Notes under the pieces: model-generated
The model's database searches: none
What the model was told of the DNA's origin: nothing
The model's input: the letters and a program-made list of their open reading frames with translations, nothing else
In this document: positions 1 through 12,686 of the stretch, one piece after another
Numbering within the stretch: the first letter of the stretch is position 1
Layout of the letters: each line of letters begins with the position of its first letter
From: Isoperla grammatica
Taxonomy: Eukaryota; Arthropoda; Insecta; Plecoptera; Perlodidae
Direction of reading: 5' to 3'
DNA length: 64,000 nucleotides
Assembly (NCBI GenBank): GCA_945910005.1
Contig: CAMDTW010000354.1
Location: 54,543 to 118,542 of the forward strand
Position numbers and translations under genes: made by a program

Positions 1-3000
1 CCTTAGGAATCCCGGCCGTATGCAAGATTCCTCTTAAAACTGGAAGTTTGTGGTAGATAGACTGAAATCAGCCATTTTCTATTTTTTATGCATATTTTAA
101 CCAAAAACGACGAAAAAACTCAATTTATGCATTTTCATTATACTCTTTAAGAATGCAACCTATAATTCTTATTTTTCGACGGAGGGTGTAACTTCTATAG
201 AAAATATCGAAATGTGACGAAATGGACAAATTGTGCTTATTGGAGCCTGAAACGCTCTAAAACAACGATTTGTCAACTTTGGTTGAAACACTTAGGAATC
301 CCAGCTGTATGCAAGATTCCTCTTAAAACTCGAAGTTTGTGGTAGATAGACTAAAATCAGCCAATTTCTATTTTTTATGCATATTTTAACCAAAAACGAC
401 GAAAAAACTCAATTTATGCATTTTCATTATACTCTTGAAGAATGCAGCCTATAATTCTTATTTTTCAACGGAGGGTGTAACTTCTATAGAAGTAATCGAA
501 ATGTGACGAAATGGACAAATTGTGCTTATTGGAGCCTGAAACGCTCTAAAACAACGATTTGTCAACTTTGGTTGAAACACTTAGGAATCCCAGCTGTATG
601 CAAGATTCCTCTTAAAACTCGAAGTTTGTGGTAGATAGACTGAAATCAGCCAATTTCTATATTTTATCCATATTTTAACCAAAAACGACGAAAAAACTCA
701 ATTTATGCATTTTCATTATACTCTTGAAGAATGCAACCTATAATTCTTATTTTTCGACGGAGGGTGTAACTTCTATAGAAAATATCGAAATGTGACGAAA
801 TGGACAAATTGTGCTTATTGGAGCCTGAAACGCTCTAAAACAACGATTTGTCAACTTTGGTTGAAACCCTTAGGAATCCCGGCCGTATGCAAGATTCCTC
901 TTAAAACTGGAAGTTTGTGGTAGATAGACTGAAATCAGCCAATTTCTATTTTTTATGCATATTTTAACCAAAAACGACGAAAAAACTCAATTTATGCATT
1001 TTCATTATACTCTTGAAGAATGCAACCTATAATTCTTATTTTTCGACGGAGGGTGTAACTTCTATAGAAGTTATCGAAATGTGACGAAAAGGACAAGTTG
1101 TGCTTATTCGAGCCTAAAACGCTCTTAAACAACGATTTGTGCATTTTGGTTGAAACCCTTAGGAATCCCAGCCGTATGCAAGATTCCTCTTAAAACTGGA
1201 AGTTTGTGTTAGATAGACTAAAATCAGCCAATTTCTATATTTTATGCATATTTTAACCAAAAACGACGAAAAAACTCAATTTATGCATTTTCATTATACT
1301 CTTGAAGAATGCAGCCTATAATTCTTATTTTTCAACGGAGGGTGTAACTTCTATAGAAGTTATCGAAATGTGACGAAATGGACAAATTGTGCTTATTGGA
1401 GCCTGAAACGCTCTAAAACAACGATTTGTGCAATTTGGTTGAAACCCTTGGGAATCCCAGCCGTATGCAAGATTCCTCTTAAAACTGGAAGTTTGTGGTA
1501 GATAGACTAAAATCAGCCAATTTCTATATTTTATGCATATTTAAACCAAAAACGCCAAAAAAACTCAATTTATGCATTTTCATAATACTCTTTCAGAATG
1601 CACACTAACATTATTATTTTTCAACGGTTGGTGTAACTTCTAAAGTAGTTATCGAAAGGTGACGAAATGGACAAATTGTGCTTATTGGAGCCTGAAACGC
1701 TCTTAAACAACGATTCGTCAACTTTGGTTGAAACCCTTAGGAATCCCAGCCGTATGCAAGATTCCTCTTAAAACTGGAGTTTGTGGTAGATAGACTGAAA
1801 TCAGCCAATTTCTATTTTTTATGCATATTTTAACCAAAAACGACGAAAAAACTCAATTTATGCATTTTCGTTATACTCTTGAAGAATGCAACCTATAATT
1901 CTTATTTTTCGACGGAGGGTGTAACTTCTATAGAAGTTATCGAAATGTGACGAAATGGACAAATTGTGCTTATTGGAGCCTGAAACGCTCTAAAACAACG
2001 ATTTGTCAACTTTGGTTGAATCCCTTAGGAATCCCAGCCGCATGCAAGATTCCTCTTAAAACTGGAAGTTTGTGGTAGATATACTAAAATCAGCCAATTT
2101 CTATATTTTATGCATATTTTAACCAAAAACGACGAAAAAACTCAATTTATGCATTTTCATTATACTCTTGAAAAATGCAACCTATAATTCTTATTTTACG
2201 TCGGAGGGTGTAACTTCTATAGAAAATATCGAAATGTGACGAAATGGACAAATTGTGCTTATTGGAGCCTGAAACGCTCTAAAACAACGATTTGTCAACT
2301 TTGGTTGAAACCCTTAGGAATCCCGGCCGTATGCAAGATTCCTCTTAAAACTGGAAGTTTGTGGTAGATAGACTGAAATCAGCCAATTTCTATTTTTTAT
2401 GCATATTTTAACCAAAAACGACGAAAAAACTCAATTTATGCATTTTCATTATACTCTTGAAGAATGCAACCTATAATTCTTATTTTTCGACGGAGGGTGT
2501 AACTTCTATAGAAGTTATCGAAATGTGACGAAATGGACAAATTGTGCTTATTGGAGCCTGAAACGCTATAAAACAACGATTTGTGCAATTTGGTTGAAAC
2601 CCTTAGGAATCCCAGCCGTATGCAAGATTCCTCTTAAAACTGGAAGTTTGTGGTAGATAGACTTAAATCAGCCAATTTCTATATTTTATGCATATTTTAA
2701 CCAAAAACGACGAAAAAACTCAATTTATGCATTTTCATTATACTCTTGAAGAATGCAGCCTATAATTCTTATTTTTCAACGGAGGGTGTAACTTCTATAG
2801 AAGTTATCGAAATGTGACGAAATGGACAAATTGTGCTTATTGGAGCCTGAAACGTAAAACAACGATTTGTCAACTTTGGTTGAAACACTTAGGAATCCCA
2901 GCTGTATGCAAGATTCCTCTTAAAACTCGAAGTTTGTGGTAGATAGATTAAAATCAGCCAATTTCTATTTTTTATGCATATTTTAACCAAAAACGACGAA

Positions 3001-3754
3001 AAAACTCAATTTATGCATTTTCATTATACTCTTGAAGAATGCAGCCTATAATTCTTATTTTTCAACGGAGGGTGTAACTTCTATAGAAGTAATCGAAATG
3101 TGACGAAATGGACAAATTGTGCTTATTGGAGCCTGAAACGCTCTTAAACAACGATTTGTCAACTTTGGTTGAAACACTTAGGAATCCCAGCTGTATGCAA
3201 GATTCCTCTTAAAACTCGAAGTTTGTGGTAGATAGTCTGAAATCAGCCAATTTCTATATTTTATCCATATTTTAACCAAAAACGACGAAAAAACTCAATT
3301 TATGCATTTTCATTATACTCTTGAAGAATGCAACCTATAATTCTTATTTTTCGACGGAGGGTGTAACTTCTATAGAAAATATCGAAATGTGACGAAATGG
3401 ACAAATTGTGCTTATTGGAGCCTGAAACGCTTTTAAACAACGATTTGTCAACTTTGGTTGAAACCCTTAGGAATCCCGGCCGTATGCAAGATTCCTCTTA
3501 AAACTGGAAGTTTGTGGTAGGTAGACTGAAATCAGCCAATTTCTATTTTTTATGCATATTTTAACCAAAAACGACGAAAAAACTCAATTTATGCATTTTC
3601 ATTATACTCTTGAAGAATGCAACCTATAATTCTTATTTTTCGACGGAGGGTGTAACTTCTATAGAAGTTATCGAAATGTGACGAAATGGACAAATTGTGC
3701 TTATTGCAGCCTGAAACGCTCTAAAACAACGATTTGTGCATTTTGGTTGAAACC

Positions 3755-4043
3755 CTTAGGAATCCCAGCCGTATGCAAGATTCCTCTTAAAACTGGAAGT
3801 TTGTGGTAGATAGACTAAAATCAGCCAATTTCTATATTTTATGCATATTTTAACCAAAAACGACGAAAAAACTCAATTTATGCATTTTCATTATACTCTT
3901 GAAGAATGCAGCCTATAATTTTTATTTTTCAACGGAGGGTGTAACTTCTAAAGTAGTTATCGAAAGGTAACGAAATGGACAAATTGTGCTTATTGGAGCC
4001 TGAAACGCTCTTAAACAACGATTCGTCAACTTTGGTTGAAACC
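3755..4043 (+). repeat. Chimeric B/C monomer, left block
   Basis: Half of this copy is type B (gaagaatgcagcc, caacggaggg) and the other half is type C (ctaaagtag at 3948, then cgaaaggtaacg). The switch falls within a few bases in gtaacttcta. It lies 6 monomers from the C copy at 5678 and 8 monomers from the C copy at 1640. These are the same distances that separate the chimeric C/B copies from the C copies in the right-end HOR. Confidence 0.75.
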
Positions 4044-5197
4044 CTTAGGAATCCCAGCCGTATGCAAGATTCCTCTTAAAACTGGAAGTTTGTGGTAGAT
4101 ATACTAAAATCAGCCAATTTCTATATTTTATGCATATTTTAACCAAAAACGACGAAAAAACTCAATTTATGCATTTTCATTATACTCTTGAAGAATGCAA
4201 CCTATAATTCTTATTTTTCGACGGAGGGTGTAACTTCTATAGAAAATATCGAAATGTGACAAAATGGACAAATTGTGCTTATTGGAGCCTGAAACGCTCT
4301 TAAACAACGATTTGTCAACTTTGGTTGAAACCCTTAGGAATCCCGGCCGTATGCAAGATTCCTCTTAAAACTGGAAGTTTGTGGTAGGTAGACTGAAATC
4401 AGCCAATTTCTATTTTTTATGCATATTTTAACCAAAAACGACGAAAAAACTCAATTTATGCATTTTCATTATACTCTTGAAGAATGCAACCTATAATTCT
4501 TATTTTTCGACGGAGGGTGTAACTTCTATAGAAGTTATCGAAATGTGACGAAATGGACAAATTGTGCTTATTGGAGCCTGAAACGCTCTAAAACAACGAT
4601 TTGTCAACTTTGGTTGAAACCCTTAGGAATCCCAGCCGTATGCAAGATTCCTCTTAAAACTGGAAGTTTGTGGTAGATAGACTAAAATCAGCCAATTTCT
4701 ATATTTTATGCATATTTTAACCAAAAACGACGAAAAAACTCAATTTATGCATTTTCATTATACTCTTGAAGAATGCAGCCTATAATTTTTATTTTTCAAC
4801 GGAGGGTGTAACTTCTATAGAAGTTATCGAAATGTGACGAAATGGACAAATTGTGCTTATTGGAGCCTGAAACGCTCTAAAACAACGATTTGTCAACTTT
4901 GGTTGAAACCCTTAGGAATCCCGGCCGTATGCAAGATTCCTCTTAAAACTGGAAGTTTGTGGTAGATAGACTGAAATCAGCCAATTTCTATTTTTTATGC
5001 ATATTTTAACCAAAAACGACGAAAAACTCAATTTATGCATTTTCATTATACTCTTGAAGAATGCAGCCTATAATTCTTAATTTCAACGGAGGGTGTAACT
5101 TCTATAGAAGTAATCGAAATGTGACGAAATGGACAAATTGTGCTTATTGGAGCCTGAAACGCTCTAAAACAACGATTTGTCAACTTTGGTTGAAACA

Positions 5198-5484
5198 CTT
5201 AGGAATCCCAGCTGTATGCAAGATTCCTCTTAAAACTCGAAGTTTGTGGTAGATAGACTGAAATCAGCCAATTTCTATATTTTATCCATATTTTAACCAA
5301 AAACGACCAAAAAACTCAATTTATGCATTTTCATAATACTCTTGAAGAATGCAAAATATAATTCTTATTATTCAACGGAGTGTAACTTCTATAGAAGTTA
5401 TCGAAATGTGACGAAATGGACAAATTGTGCTTATTGGAGCCTGAAACGCTCTAAAACAACGATTTGTGCAATTTGGTTGAAACC
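5198..5484 (+). repeat. Type D monomer in the left block
   Basis: This 287-bp copy carries the type D private changes, read on the opposite strand from the right array. These are agctgtatgc in place of agccgtatgc, cgaag in place of ggaag, ttatccat in place of ttatgcat, and gcaaaatata in place of gcaacctata. The same combination is seen at 53,629, 57,677, 59,990 and 63,746 on the right. It directly adjoins a type C monomer, as the D copies at 53,629, 57,677 and 63,746 do. Confidence 0.8.
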
Positions 5485-5773
5485 CTTAGGAATCCCAGCC
5501 CTATGCAAGATTCCTCTTAAAACTGGAAGTTTGTGGTAGATAGACTAAAATCAGCCAATTTCTATATTTTATGCATATTTAAACCAAAAACGCCAAAAAA
5601 ACTCAATTTATGCATTTTCATAATACTCTTTCAGAATGCACACTAACATTATTATTTTTCAACGGTTGGTGTAACTTCTAAAGTAGTTATCGAAAGGTAA
5701 CGAAATGGACAAATTGTGCTTATTGGAGCCTAAAACGCTCTAAAACAACGATTTGTCAACTTTGGTTGAAACC
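5485..5773 (+). repeat. Type C monomer in the left block
   Basis: The copy has the C cassette read in the opposite orientation: tttcagaatgcacactaac (from 5629), caacggttgg and ctaaagtag (5678). An equivalent C monomer lies 4,038 bp upstream (markers at 1591 and 1640), which is 14 monomers minus 8 bp of deletions. Both also share a tttaaacc / cgccaaaaaaactc variant that I did not see in the right array. Confidence 0.85.
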
Positions 5774-5887
5774 CTTAGGAATCCCAGCCGTATGCAAGAT
5801 TCCTCTTAAAACTGGAGTTTGTGGTAGATAGACTGAAATCAGCCAATTTCTATTTTTTATGCATATTTTAACCAAAAACGACGAAAA

Positions 5888-6087
5888 NNNNNNNNNNNNN
5901 NNNNNNNNNNNNNNNNNNNNNNNNNNNNNNNNNNNNNNNNNNNNNNNNNNNNNNNNNNNNNNNNNNNNNNNNNNNNNNNNNNNNNNNNNNNNNNNNNNNN
6001 NNNNNNNNNNNNNNNNNNNNNNNNNNNNNNNNNNNNNNNNNNNNNNNNNNNNNNNNNNNNNNNNNNNNNNNNNNNNNNNNNNNNNNN
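5888..6087. other. Assembly gap of 200 N
   Basis: There are exactly 200 N. Monomer orientation is + immediately before and - immediately after. The left flank stops about 114 bases into a monomer and the right flank starts mid-monomer, so neither edge is a natural array boundary. A round length of 200 is usual for a scaffolder placeholder of unknown true size. Any open frame crossing it is meaningless. Confidence 0.98.
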
Positions 6088-8494
6088 ACAAATCGTTGTT
6101 TTAGAGCGTTTCAGGCTCCAATAACCACAATTTGTCCATTTCGTCACATTTCGATAACTTCTATAGAAGTTACACCCTCCGTCGAAAAATAAGAATTATA
6201 GGTTGCATTCTTCAAGAGTATAATGAAAATGCATAAATTGAGTTTTTTCGTCGTTTTTGGTTAAAATATGCATAAAAAATAGAAATTGGCTGATTTCAGT
6301 CTATCTACCACAAACTTCCAGTTTTAAGAGGAATCTTGCATACGGCCGGGATTCCTAAGGGTTTCAACCAAAGTTGACAAATCGTTGTTTTATAGCGTTT
6401 CAGGCTCCAATAAGCACAATTTGTCCATTTCGTCACATTTCGATAACTTCTATAGAAGTTACACCCTCAGTCGAAAAATAAGAATTATAGGTTGCATTCT
6501 TCAAGAGTATAATGAAAATGCATAAATTGAGTTTTTTCGTCGTTTTTGGTTGAAATATGCCTAAAAATTAGAAATTTGCTGATTTCAGTTTATCTACCAC
6601 AAACTTCCAGTTTTAAGAGGAATCTTGCATACGGCCGGGATTCCTAAGGGTTTCAACCAAAGTTGACAAATCGTTGTTTTAGAGCGTTTCAGGCTCCAAT
6701 TAGCACAATTTGTCCATTTCGTCACATTTCGATAACTTCTATAGAAGTTACACCCTCCGTTGAAAAATAAGAATTATAGGCTGCATTCTTCAAGAGTATA
6801 ATAAAAATGCATAAAATTGAGTTATTTCGTCGTTTTTGGTTAAAATATGCATAAAATATAAAAATTGGCTGATTTTAGTCTATCTACCACAAACTTCCAG
6901 TTTTAAGAGGAATCTTGCATACGGCTGGGATTCCTAAGGGTTTCAACCAAATTGCACAAATCGTTGTTTTAGAGCGTTTCAGGCTCCAATAAGCACAATT
7001 TGTCCATTATGTCACATTTCGATAACTTCTATAGAAGTTACACCCTCCGTTGAAAAATAAGAATTATAGGCTGCATTCTTCAAGAGTATAATGAAAATGC
7101 ATAAATTGAGTTTTTTCGTCGTTTTTGGTTAAAATATGCATAAAATATAGAAATTGGCTGATTTTAGTCTATCTACCACAAACTTCCAGTTTTAAGAGGA
7201 ATCTTGCATACGGCTGGGATTCCTAAGGGTTTCAACCAAATTGCACAAATCGTTGTTTTAGAGCGTTTCAGGCTCCAATAAGCACAATTTGTCCATTTCG
7301 TCACATTTCGAAAACTTCTATAGAAGTTACACCCTCCGTCGAAAAATAAGAATTATAGGTTGCATTCTTCAAGAGTATAATGAAAATGCATAAATTGAGT
7401 TTTTTCGTCGTTTTTGGTTAAAATATGCATAAAAAATAGAAATTGGCTGATTTCAGTCTATCTACCACAAACTTCCAGTTTTAAGAGGAATCTTGCATAC
7501 GGCCGGGTTTCCTAAGGGTTTCAACCAAAGTTGACAAATCGTTGTTTTAGAGCGTTTCAGGCTCCAATAAGCACAATTTGTCCATTTCGTCACATTTCGA
7601 TAACTTCTATAGAAGTGACACCCTCCGTCGAAAAATAAGAATTATAGGTTGCATTCTTCAAGAGTATAATGAAAATGCATAAATTGAGTTTTTTCGTCGT
7701 TTTTGGTTAAAATATGCATAAAAAATAGAAATTGGCTGATTTCAGTCTATCTACCACAAACTTCCAGATTTAAGAGGAATCTTGCATACGGCCGGGATTC
7801 CTAAGGGTTTCAACCAAAGTTGACAAATCGTTGTTTTAGAGCGTTTCAGGCTCCAATAAGCACAATTTGTCCATTTCGTCACATTTCGATAACTTCTATA
7901 GAAGTTACACCCTCCGTTGAAAAATAAGAATTATAGGCTGCATTCTTCAAGAGTATAATGAAAATGCATAAATTGAGTTTTTTCGTCGTTTTTGGTTAAA
8001 ATATGCATAAAATATAGAAATTGGCTGATTTCAGTCTATCTACCACAAACATCCAGTTTTAAGAGGAATCTTGCATACGGCCGGGTTTCCTAAGGGTTTC
8101 AACCAAAGTTGACAAATCGTTGTTTTAGTGCGTTTCAGGCTCCAATAAGCACAATTTGTCCATTTCGTCACATTTCGATAACTACTTTAGAAGTTACACC
8201 AACCGTTGAAAAATAATAATGTTAGTGTGCATTCTGAAAGAGTATAATGAAAATGCATAAATTGAGTTTTTTGGTCGTTTTTGGTTAAAATATGCATAAA
8301 ATATAGAAATTGGCTGATTTTAGTCTATCTACCACAAACTTCCAGTTTTAAGAGGAATCTTGCATACGGCCGGGATTCCTAAGGGTTTCAACCAAAGTTG
8401 ACAAATCGTTGTTTTAGAGCGTTTCAGGCTCCAATAAGCACAATTTGTCCATTTCGTCACATTTCGATAACTTCTATAGAAGTAAACCCTCCGT
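6088..8494 (-). repeat. Partial long HOR unit (tail end) after the gap
   Basis: This stretch aligns with 22,784-25,190 at a shift of 16,696 bp and with 31,132-33,538 at 25,043-25,044 bp. Shared markers include the aaattagaaatttgctg variant (6,565), cttccagattt (7,765; also 24,461 and 32,808) and gaagtaaaccc with a 1-bp deletion (8,479; also 25,175 and 33,522). It is the final part of a unit whose beginning is lost in the gap. Confidence 0.75.
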
Positions 8495-10405
8495 TGAAAA
8501 ATAAGAATTATAGGCTGCATTCTTCAAGAGTATAATGAAAATGCATAAATTGAGTTTTTTCGTCGTTTTTGGTTAAAATTTGCATAAAATATAGAAATTG
8601 GCTGATTTTAGTCTATCTACCACAAACTTCCAGTTTTGAGAGGAATCTTGCATACGGCTGGGATTCCTAAGGGTTTCAACCAAATTGCACAAATCGTTGT
8701 TTTAGAGCGTTTCAGGCTCCAAAAAGCACAATTTGTCCATTTCGTCACATTTCGATAACTTCTATAGAAGTTACACCCTCCGTCGAAAAATAAGAATTAT
8801 AGGTTGCATTCTTCAAGAGTATAATGAAAATGCATAAATTGAGTTTTTTCGTCGTTTTTGGTTAAAATATGCATAAAAAATAGAAATTGGCTGATTTCAG
8901 TCTATCTACCACAAACTTCCAGTTTTAAGAGGAATCTTGCATACGGCCGGGATTCCTAAGGGTTTCAACCAAAGTTGACAAATCGTTGTTTTAGAGCGTT
9001 TCAGGCTCCAATAAGCACAATTTGTCCATTTCGTCACATTTCGATAACTTCTATAGAAGTTACACCCTCCGTTGAAAAATAAGAATTATAGTCTGCATTC
9101 TTCAAGAGTATAATGAAAATGCATAAATTGAGTTTTTTCGTCGTTTTTGGTTAAAATTTGCATAAAATATAGAAATTGGCTGATTTAAGTCTATCTACCA
9201 CAAACTTCCAGTTTTAAGAGGAATCTTGCATACGGCTGGGATTCCTAAGGGTTTTAACCAAATTGCACAAATCGTTGTTTTTGAGCGTTTCAGGCTCCAA
9301 TAAGCACAATTTGTCCATTTCGTCACATTTCGATATTTTCTATAGAAGTTACACCCTCCGTCGAAAAATAAGAATTATAGGTTGCATTCTTCAAGAGTAT
9401 AATGAAAATGCATAAATTGAGTTTTTTCGTCGTTTTTGGTTAAAATATGCATAAAAAATAGAAATTGGCTGATTTCATACTATCTACCACAAACTTCCAG
9501 TTTTAAGAGGAATCTTGCATACGGCCGGGATTCCTAAGGGTTTCAACCAAAGTTGACAAATCGTTGTTTTAGAGCGTTTCAGGCTCCAATAAGCACAATT
9601 TGTCCATTATGTCACATTTCGATAACTTCTATAGAAGTTACACCCTCCGTCGAAAAATAAGATGTATAGGTTGCATTCTTCAAGAGTATAATGAAAATGC
9701 ATAAATTGAGTTTTTTCGTCGTTTTTGGTTAAAATATGCATAAAAAATAAAAAATTGGCTGATTTCAGTCTATCTACCACAAACTTCCAGTTTAAAGAGG
9801 AATCTTGCATACGGCCGGGATTCCTAAGGGTTTCAACCAAAGTTGACAAATCGTTGTTTTAGAGCGTTTCAGGCTCCAATAAGCACAATTTGTCCATTTC
9901 GTCACATTTCGATAACTTCTATAGAAGGTACACCCTCCGTTGAAAAATAAGAATTATAGGCTGCATTCTTCAAGAGTATAATGAAAATGCATAAATTGAG
10001 GTTTTTCGTCGTTTTTGGTTAAATATGCAGAAAATATAGAAATTGGCTGATTTTAGTCTATCTACCACAAAGTTCCAGTTTTAAGAGGAATCTTGCATAC
10101 GGCTGGGATTCCTAAGGGTTTCAACCAAATTGCACAAATCGTTGTTTTAGAGCGTTTCAGGCTCCAATAAGCACAATTTGTCCATTTCGTCACATTTCGA
10201 TAACTTCTATAGAAGTTACACCCTCCGTCGAAAAATAAGAATTATAGGTTGCATTCTTCAAGAGTATAATGAAAATGCATAAATTTAGTTTTTTCGTCGT
10301 TTTTGGTTAAAATATGCATACAAAATAGAAATTGGCTGATTTCAGTCTATCTACCACAAACTTCCAGTTTTAAGAGGAATCTTGCATACGGCCGGGATTC
10401 CTAAG

Positions 10406-10694
10406 GGTTTCAACCAAAGTTGACAAATCGTTGTTTTAGAGCGTTTCAGGCTCCAATAAGCACAATTTGTCCATTTCGTCACATTTCGATAACTTCTATA
10501 GAAGGTACACCCTCCGTTGAAAAATAAGAATGTTAGTGTGCATTCTGAAAGAGTATTATGAAAATGCATAAATTGAGTTTTTTGGTCGTTTTTGGTTAAA
10601 ATATGCATAAAATATAGAAATTGGCTGATTTAAGTCTATCTACCACAAACTTCCAGTTTTAAGAGGAATCTTGCATACGGCCGGGATTCCTAAG
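10406..10694 (-). repeat. Chimeric B/C monomer with breakpoint inside the C cassette
   Basis: Its first half is B-like (ctatagaagg, caccctccg). From aagaatgttag onward it has the C cassette (tgtgcattctgaaag, agtattatg, ttttttggtcg). An equivalent copy lies 25,044 bp away. The switch point differs from that of the C/B chimeras at 55,160, 59,208 and 61,519. Confidence 0.8.
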
Positions 10695-11138
10695 GGTTTC
10701 AACCAAAGTTGACAAATCGTTGTTTTAGAGCGTTTCAGGCTCCAATAAGCACAAATTGTCCATTTCGTCACATTTCGATAACTTCTATAGAAGTTACACC
10801 CTCCGTTGAAAAATAAGAATTATAGGCTGCATTCTTCAAGAGTATAATGAAAATGTATAAATTGAGTTTTTTCGTCGTTTTTGGTTAAAATTTGCATAAA
10901 ATATAGAAATTGGCTGATTTTAGTCTATCTACCACAAACTTCCAGTTTTAAGAGGAATCTTGCATACGGCTGGGATTCCTAAGGGTTTCAACCAAATTGC
11001 ACAAATCGTTGTTTTAGAGCGTTAGGCTCCAAAAAGCACAATTTGTCCATTTCGTCACATTTCGATAACTTCTATTGAAGTTACACCCTCCGTCGAAAAA
11101 TAAGAATTATAGGTTGCATTCTTCAAGAGTATAATGAA

Positions 11139-11160
11139 AATGCATAAAATATGCATAAAA
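11139..11160 (-). repeat. 28-bp deletion between direct repeats (first of four)
   Basis: The usual path from aatgcataaattgag to aatatgcataaaaaatag is shortened to aatgcataaaatatgcat, a loss of 28 bp. The deletion ends lie in two copies of atgcataaa, which suggests slippage or microhomology-mediated repair. The same junction occurs near 20,063, 28,411 and 36,184, each just after a gcgttaggctcc monomer start. It was therefore inherited by HOR duplication rather than arising four times. Confidence 0.85.
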
Positions 11161-12397
11161 AATAGAAATTGGCTGATTTCAGTCTATCTACCACAAACTT
11201 CCAGTTTTAAGAGGAATCTTGCATACGGCCGGGATTCCTAAGGGTTTCAACCAAAGTTGACAAATCGTTGTTTTAGAGCGTTTCAGGCTCCAATAAGCAC
11301 AATTTGTCCATTTCGTCACATTTCGATAACTTCAATAGAAGTTACACCCTCCGTTGAAAAATAAGAATTATAGGCTGCATTCTTCAAGAGTATAATGAAA
11401 ATGCATAAATTGAGTTTTTTCGTCGTTTTTGGTTAAAAAATGCATAAAATATAGAAATTGGCTGATTTTAGTCTATCTTCCACAAACTTCAGTTTTAAGA
11501 GGAATCTTGCATACGGCTGGGATTCCTAAGGGTTTCAACCAAATTGCACAAATCGTTGTTTTAGAGCGTTTCATGCTCCAATAAGAACAATTTGTCCATT
11601 TCGTCACATTTCAATAACTTCTATAGAAGTTACACCCTCCGTCGAAAAATAAGAATTATAGGTTGCATTCTTCAAGAGTATAATGAAAATGCATAAATTG
11701 AGTTTTTTCGTCGTTTTTGGTTAAAATATGCATAAAAAATAGAAATTGGCTGATTTCAGTCTATCTACCACAAACTTCCAGTTTTAAGAGGAATCTTGCA
11801 TACGGCCGGGATTCCTAAGGGTTTCAACCAAAGTTGACAAATCGTTGTTTTAGAGCGTTTCAGGCTCCAATAAGCACAATTTGTCCATTTCGTCACATTT
11901 CGATAACTTCTATAGAAGTTACACCCTCCGTCGAAAAATAAGAATTATAGGTTGCATTCTTCAAGAGTATAATGAAAATGCATAAATTGAGTTTTTTTGT
12001 CGTTTTTGGTTGAAATATGCCTAAAAAATAGAAATTGGATGATTTCAGTCTATCTACCACAAACTTCCAGTTTTAAGAGGAATCTTGCATACGGCCGGGA
12101 TTCCTAAAGGTTTCAACCAAAGTTGACAAATCGTTGTTTTAGAGCGTTTCAGGCTCCAATAAGCACAATTTGTCCATTTCGTCACATTTCGATAACTTCT
12201 ATAGAAGTTACACCCTCCGTTGAAAAATAAGAATTATAGGCTGCATTCTTCAAGAGTATAATATAAATGCATAAATTGAGTTTTTTCGTCGTTTTTGGTT
12301 AAAATATGCATAAAATATAAAAATTGGCTGATTTTAGTCTATCTACCACAAACTTCCAGTTTTAAGAGGAATCTTACAAACGGCTGGGATTCCTAAG

Positions 12398-12686
12398 GGT
12401 TTCAACCAAATTGCACAAATCGTTGTTTTAGAGCGTTTCAGGCTCCAATAAGCACAATTTGTCCATTTCGTTACATTTCGATAACTTCTATAGAAGTTAC
12501 ACCCTCCGTTGAAAAATAAGAATTATAGGCTGCATTCTTCAAGAGTATAATGAAAATGCATAAATTGAGTTTTTTCGTCGTTTTTGGTTAAAATATGCAT
12601 AAAATATAGAAATTGGCTGATTTTAGTCTATCTACCACAAACTTCCAGTTTTAAGAGGAATCTTGCATACGGCTGGGATTCCTAAG
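12398..12686 (-). repeat. Reference type B monomer (289 bp)
   Basis: Type B differs from A at linked sites: ttgc at 14-17, T at 113 (gtTgaaa), C at 133 (ggCtgc), T at 208 (aaaTat), T at 227 (tttTag) and T at 277 (ggcTggg). The B state of 14-17 usually follows a preceding monomer ending in ggctggg, so the natural exchange point lies between about 17 and 113. This copy has one private change, cgttac instead of cgtcac near position 73. Confidence 0.85.

Larger units (their letters stand above)
1..5887 (+). repeat. 289-bp satellite array, left block (forward orientation)
   Basis: This is a head-to-tail tandem array. Counting each monomer from the motif cttaggaatccc, copies start at 2, 291, 580, 869, 1158, 1447, 1736, 2024, 2313, 2602, 2888, 3177, 3466, 3755, 4044, 4333, 4622, 4911, 5198, 5485 and 5774. 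That gives 20 complete copies and a truncated one at the gap. Most spacings are exactly 289; those of 286-288 come from small deletions, such as 3-4 bp lost in gaaacgtaaaac near 2852. Monomer types A, B, C and D all occur. The type order matches, in inverted orientation, the 14-monomer repeat at the right end of the window. Short open frames exist but recur with the monomer and are not genes. No unique sequence is present. Confidence 0.97.

Noticed and set aside
284..294. RNA polymerase III B-box-like motif (ggttgaaaccc)
   Set aside because: It has two mismatches in the core, no partner A box at suitable spacing, and no tRNA-like fold. It most likely occurs by chance in the monomer.
280..300. 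Interstitial telomere-like motif (gaaacccttag)
   Set aside because: It is a single imperfect unit per monomer that is not tandem and differs from plant or animal telomere repeats.
5756..6147. Open frames of 81-111 codons around the gap
   Set aside because: Most of their length is N, so they have no sequence support.
5774..6359. True palindromic arm centred on the gap
   Set aside because: The monomer types next to the gap on the two sides are not mirror images. The left block has C and D copies within 0.7 kb of the gap, and the right block has only A and B there.
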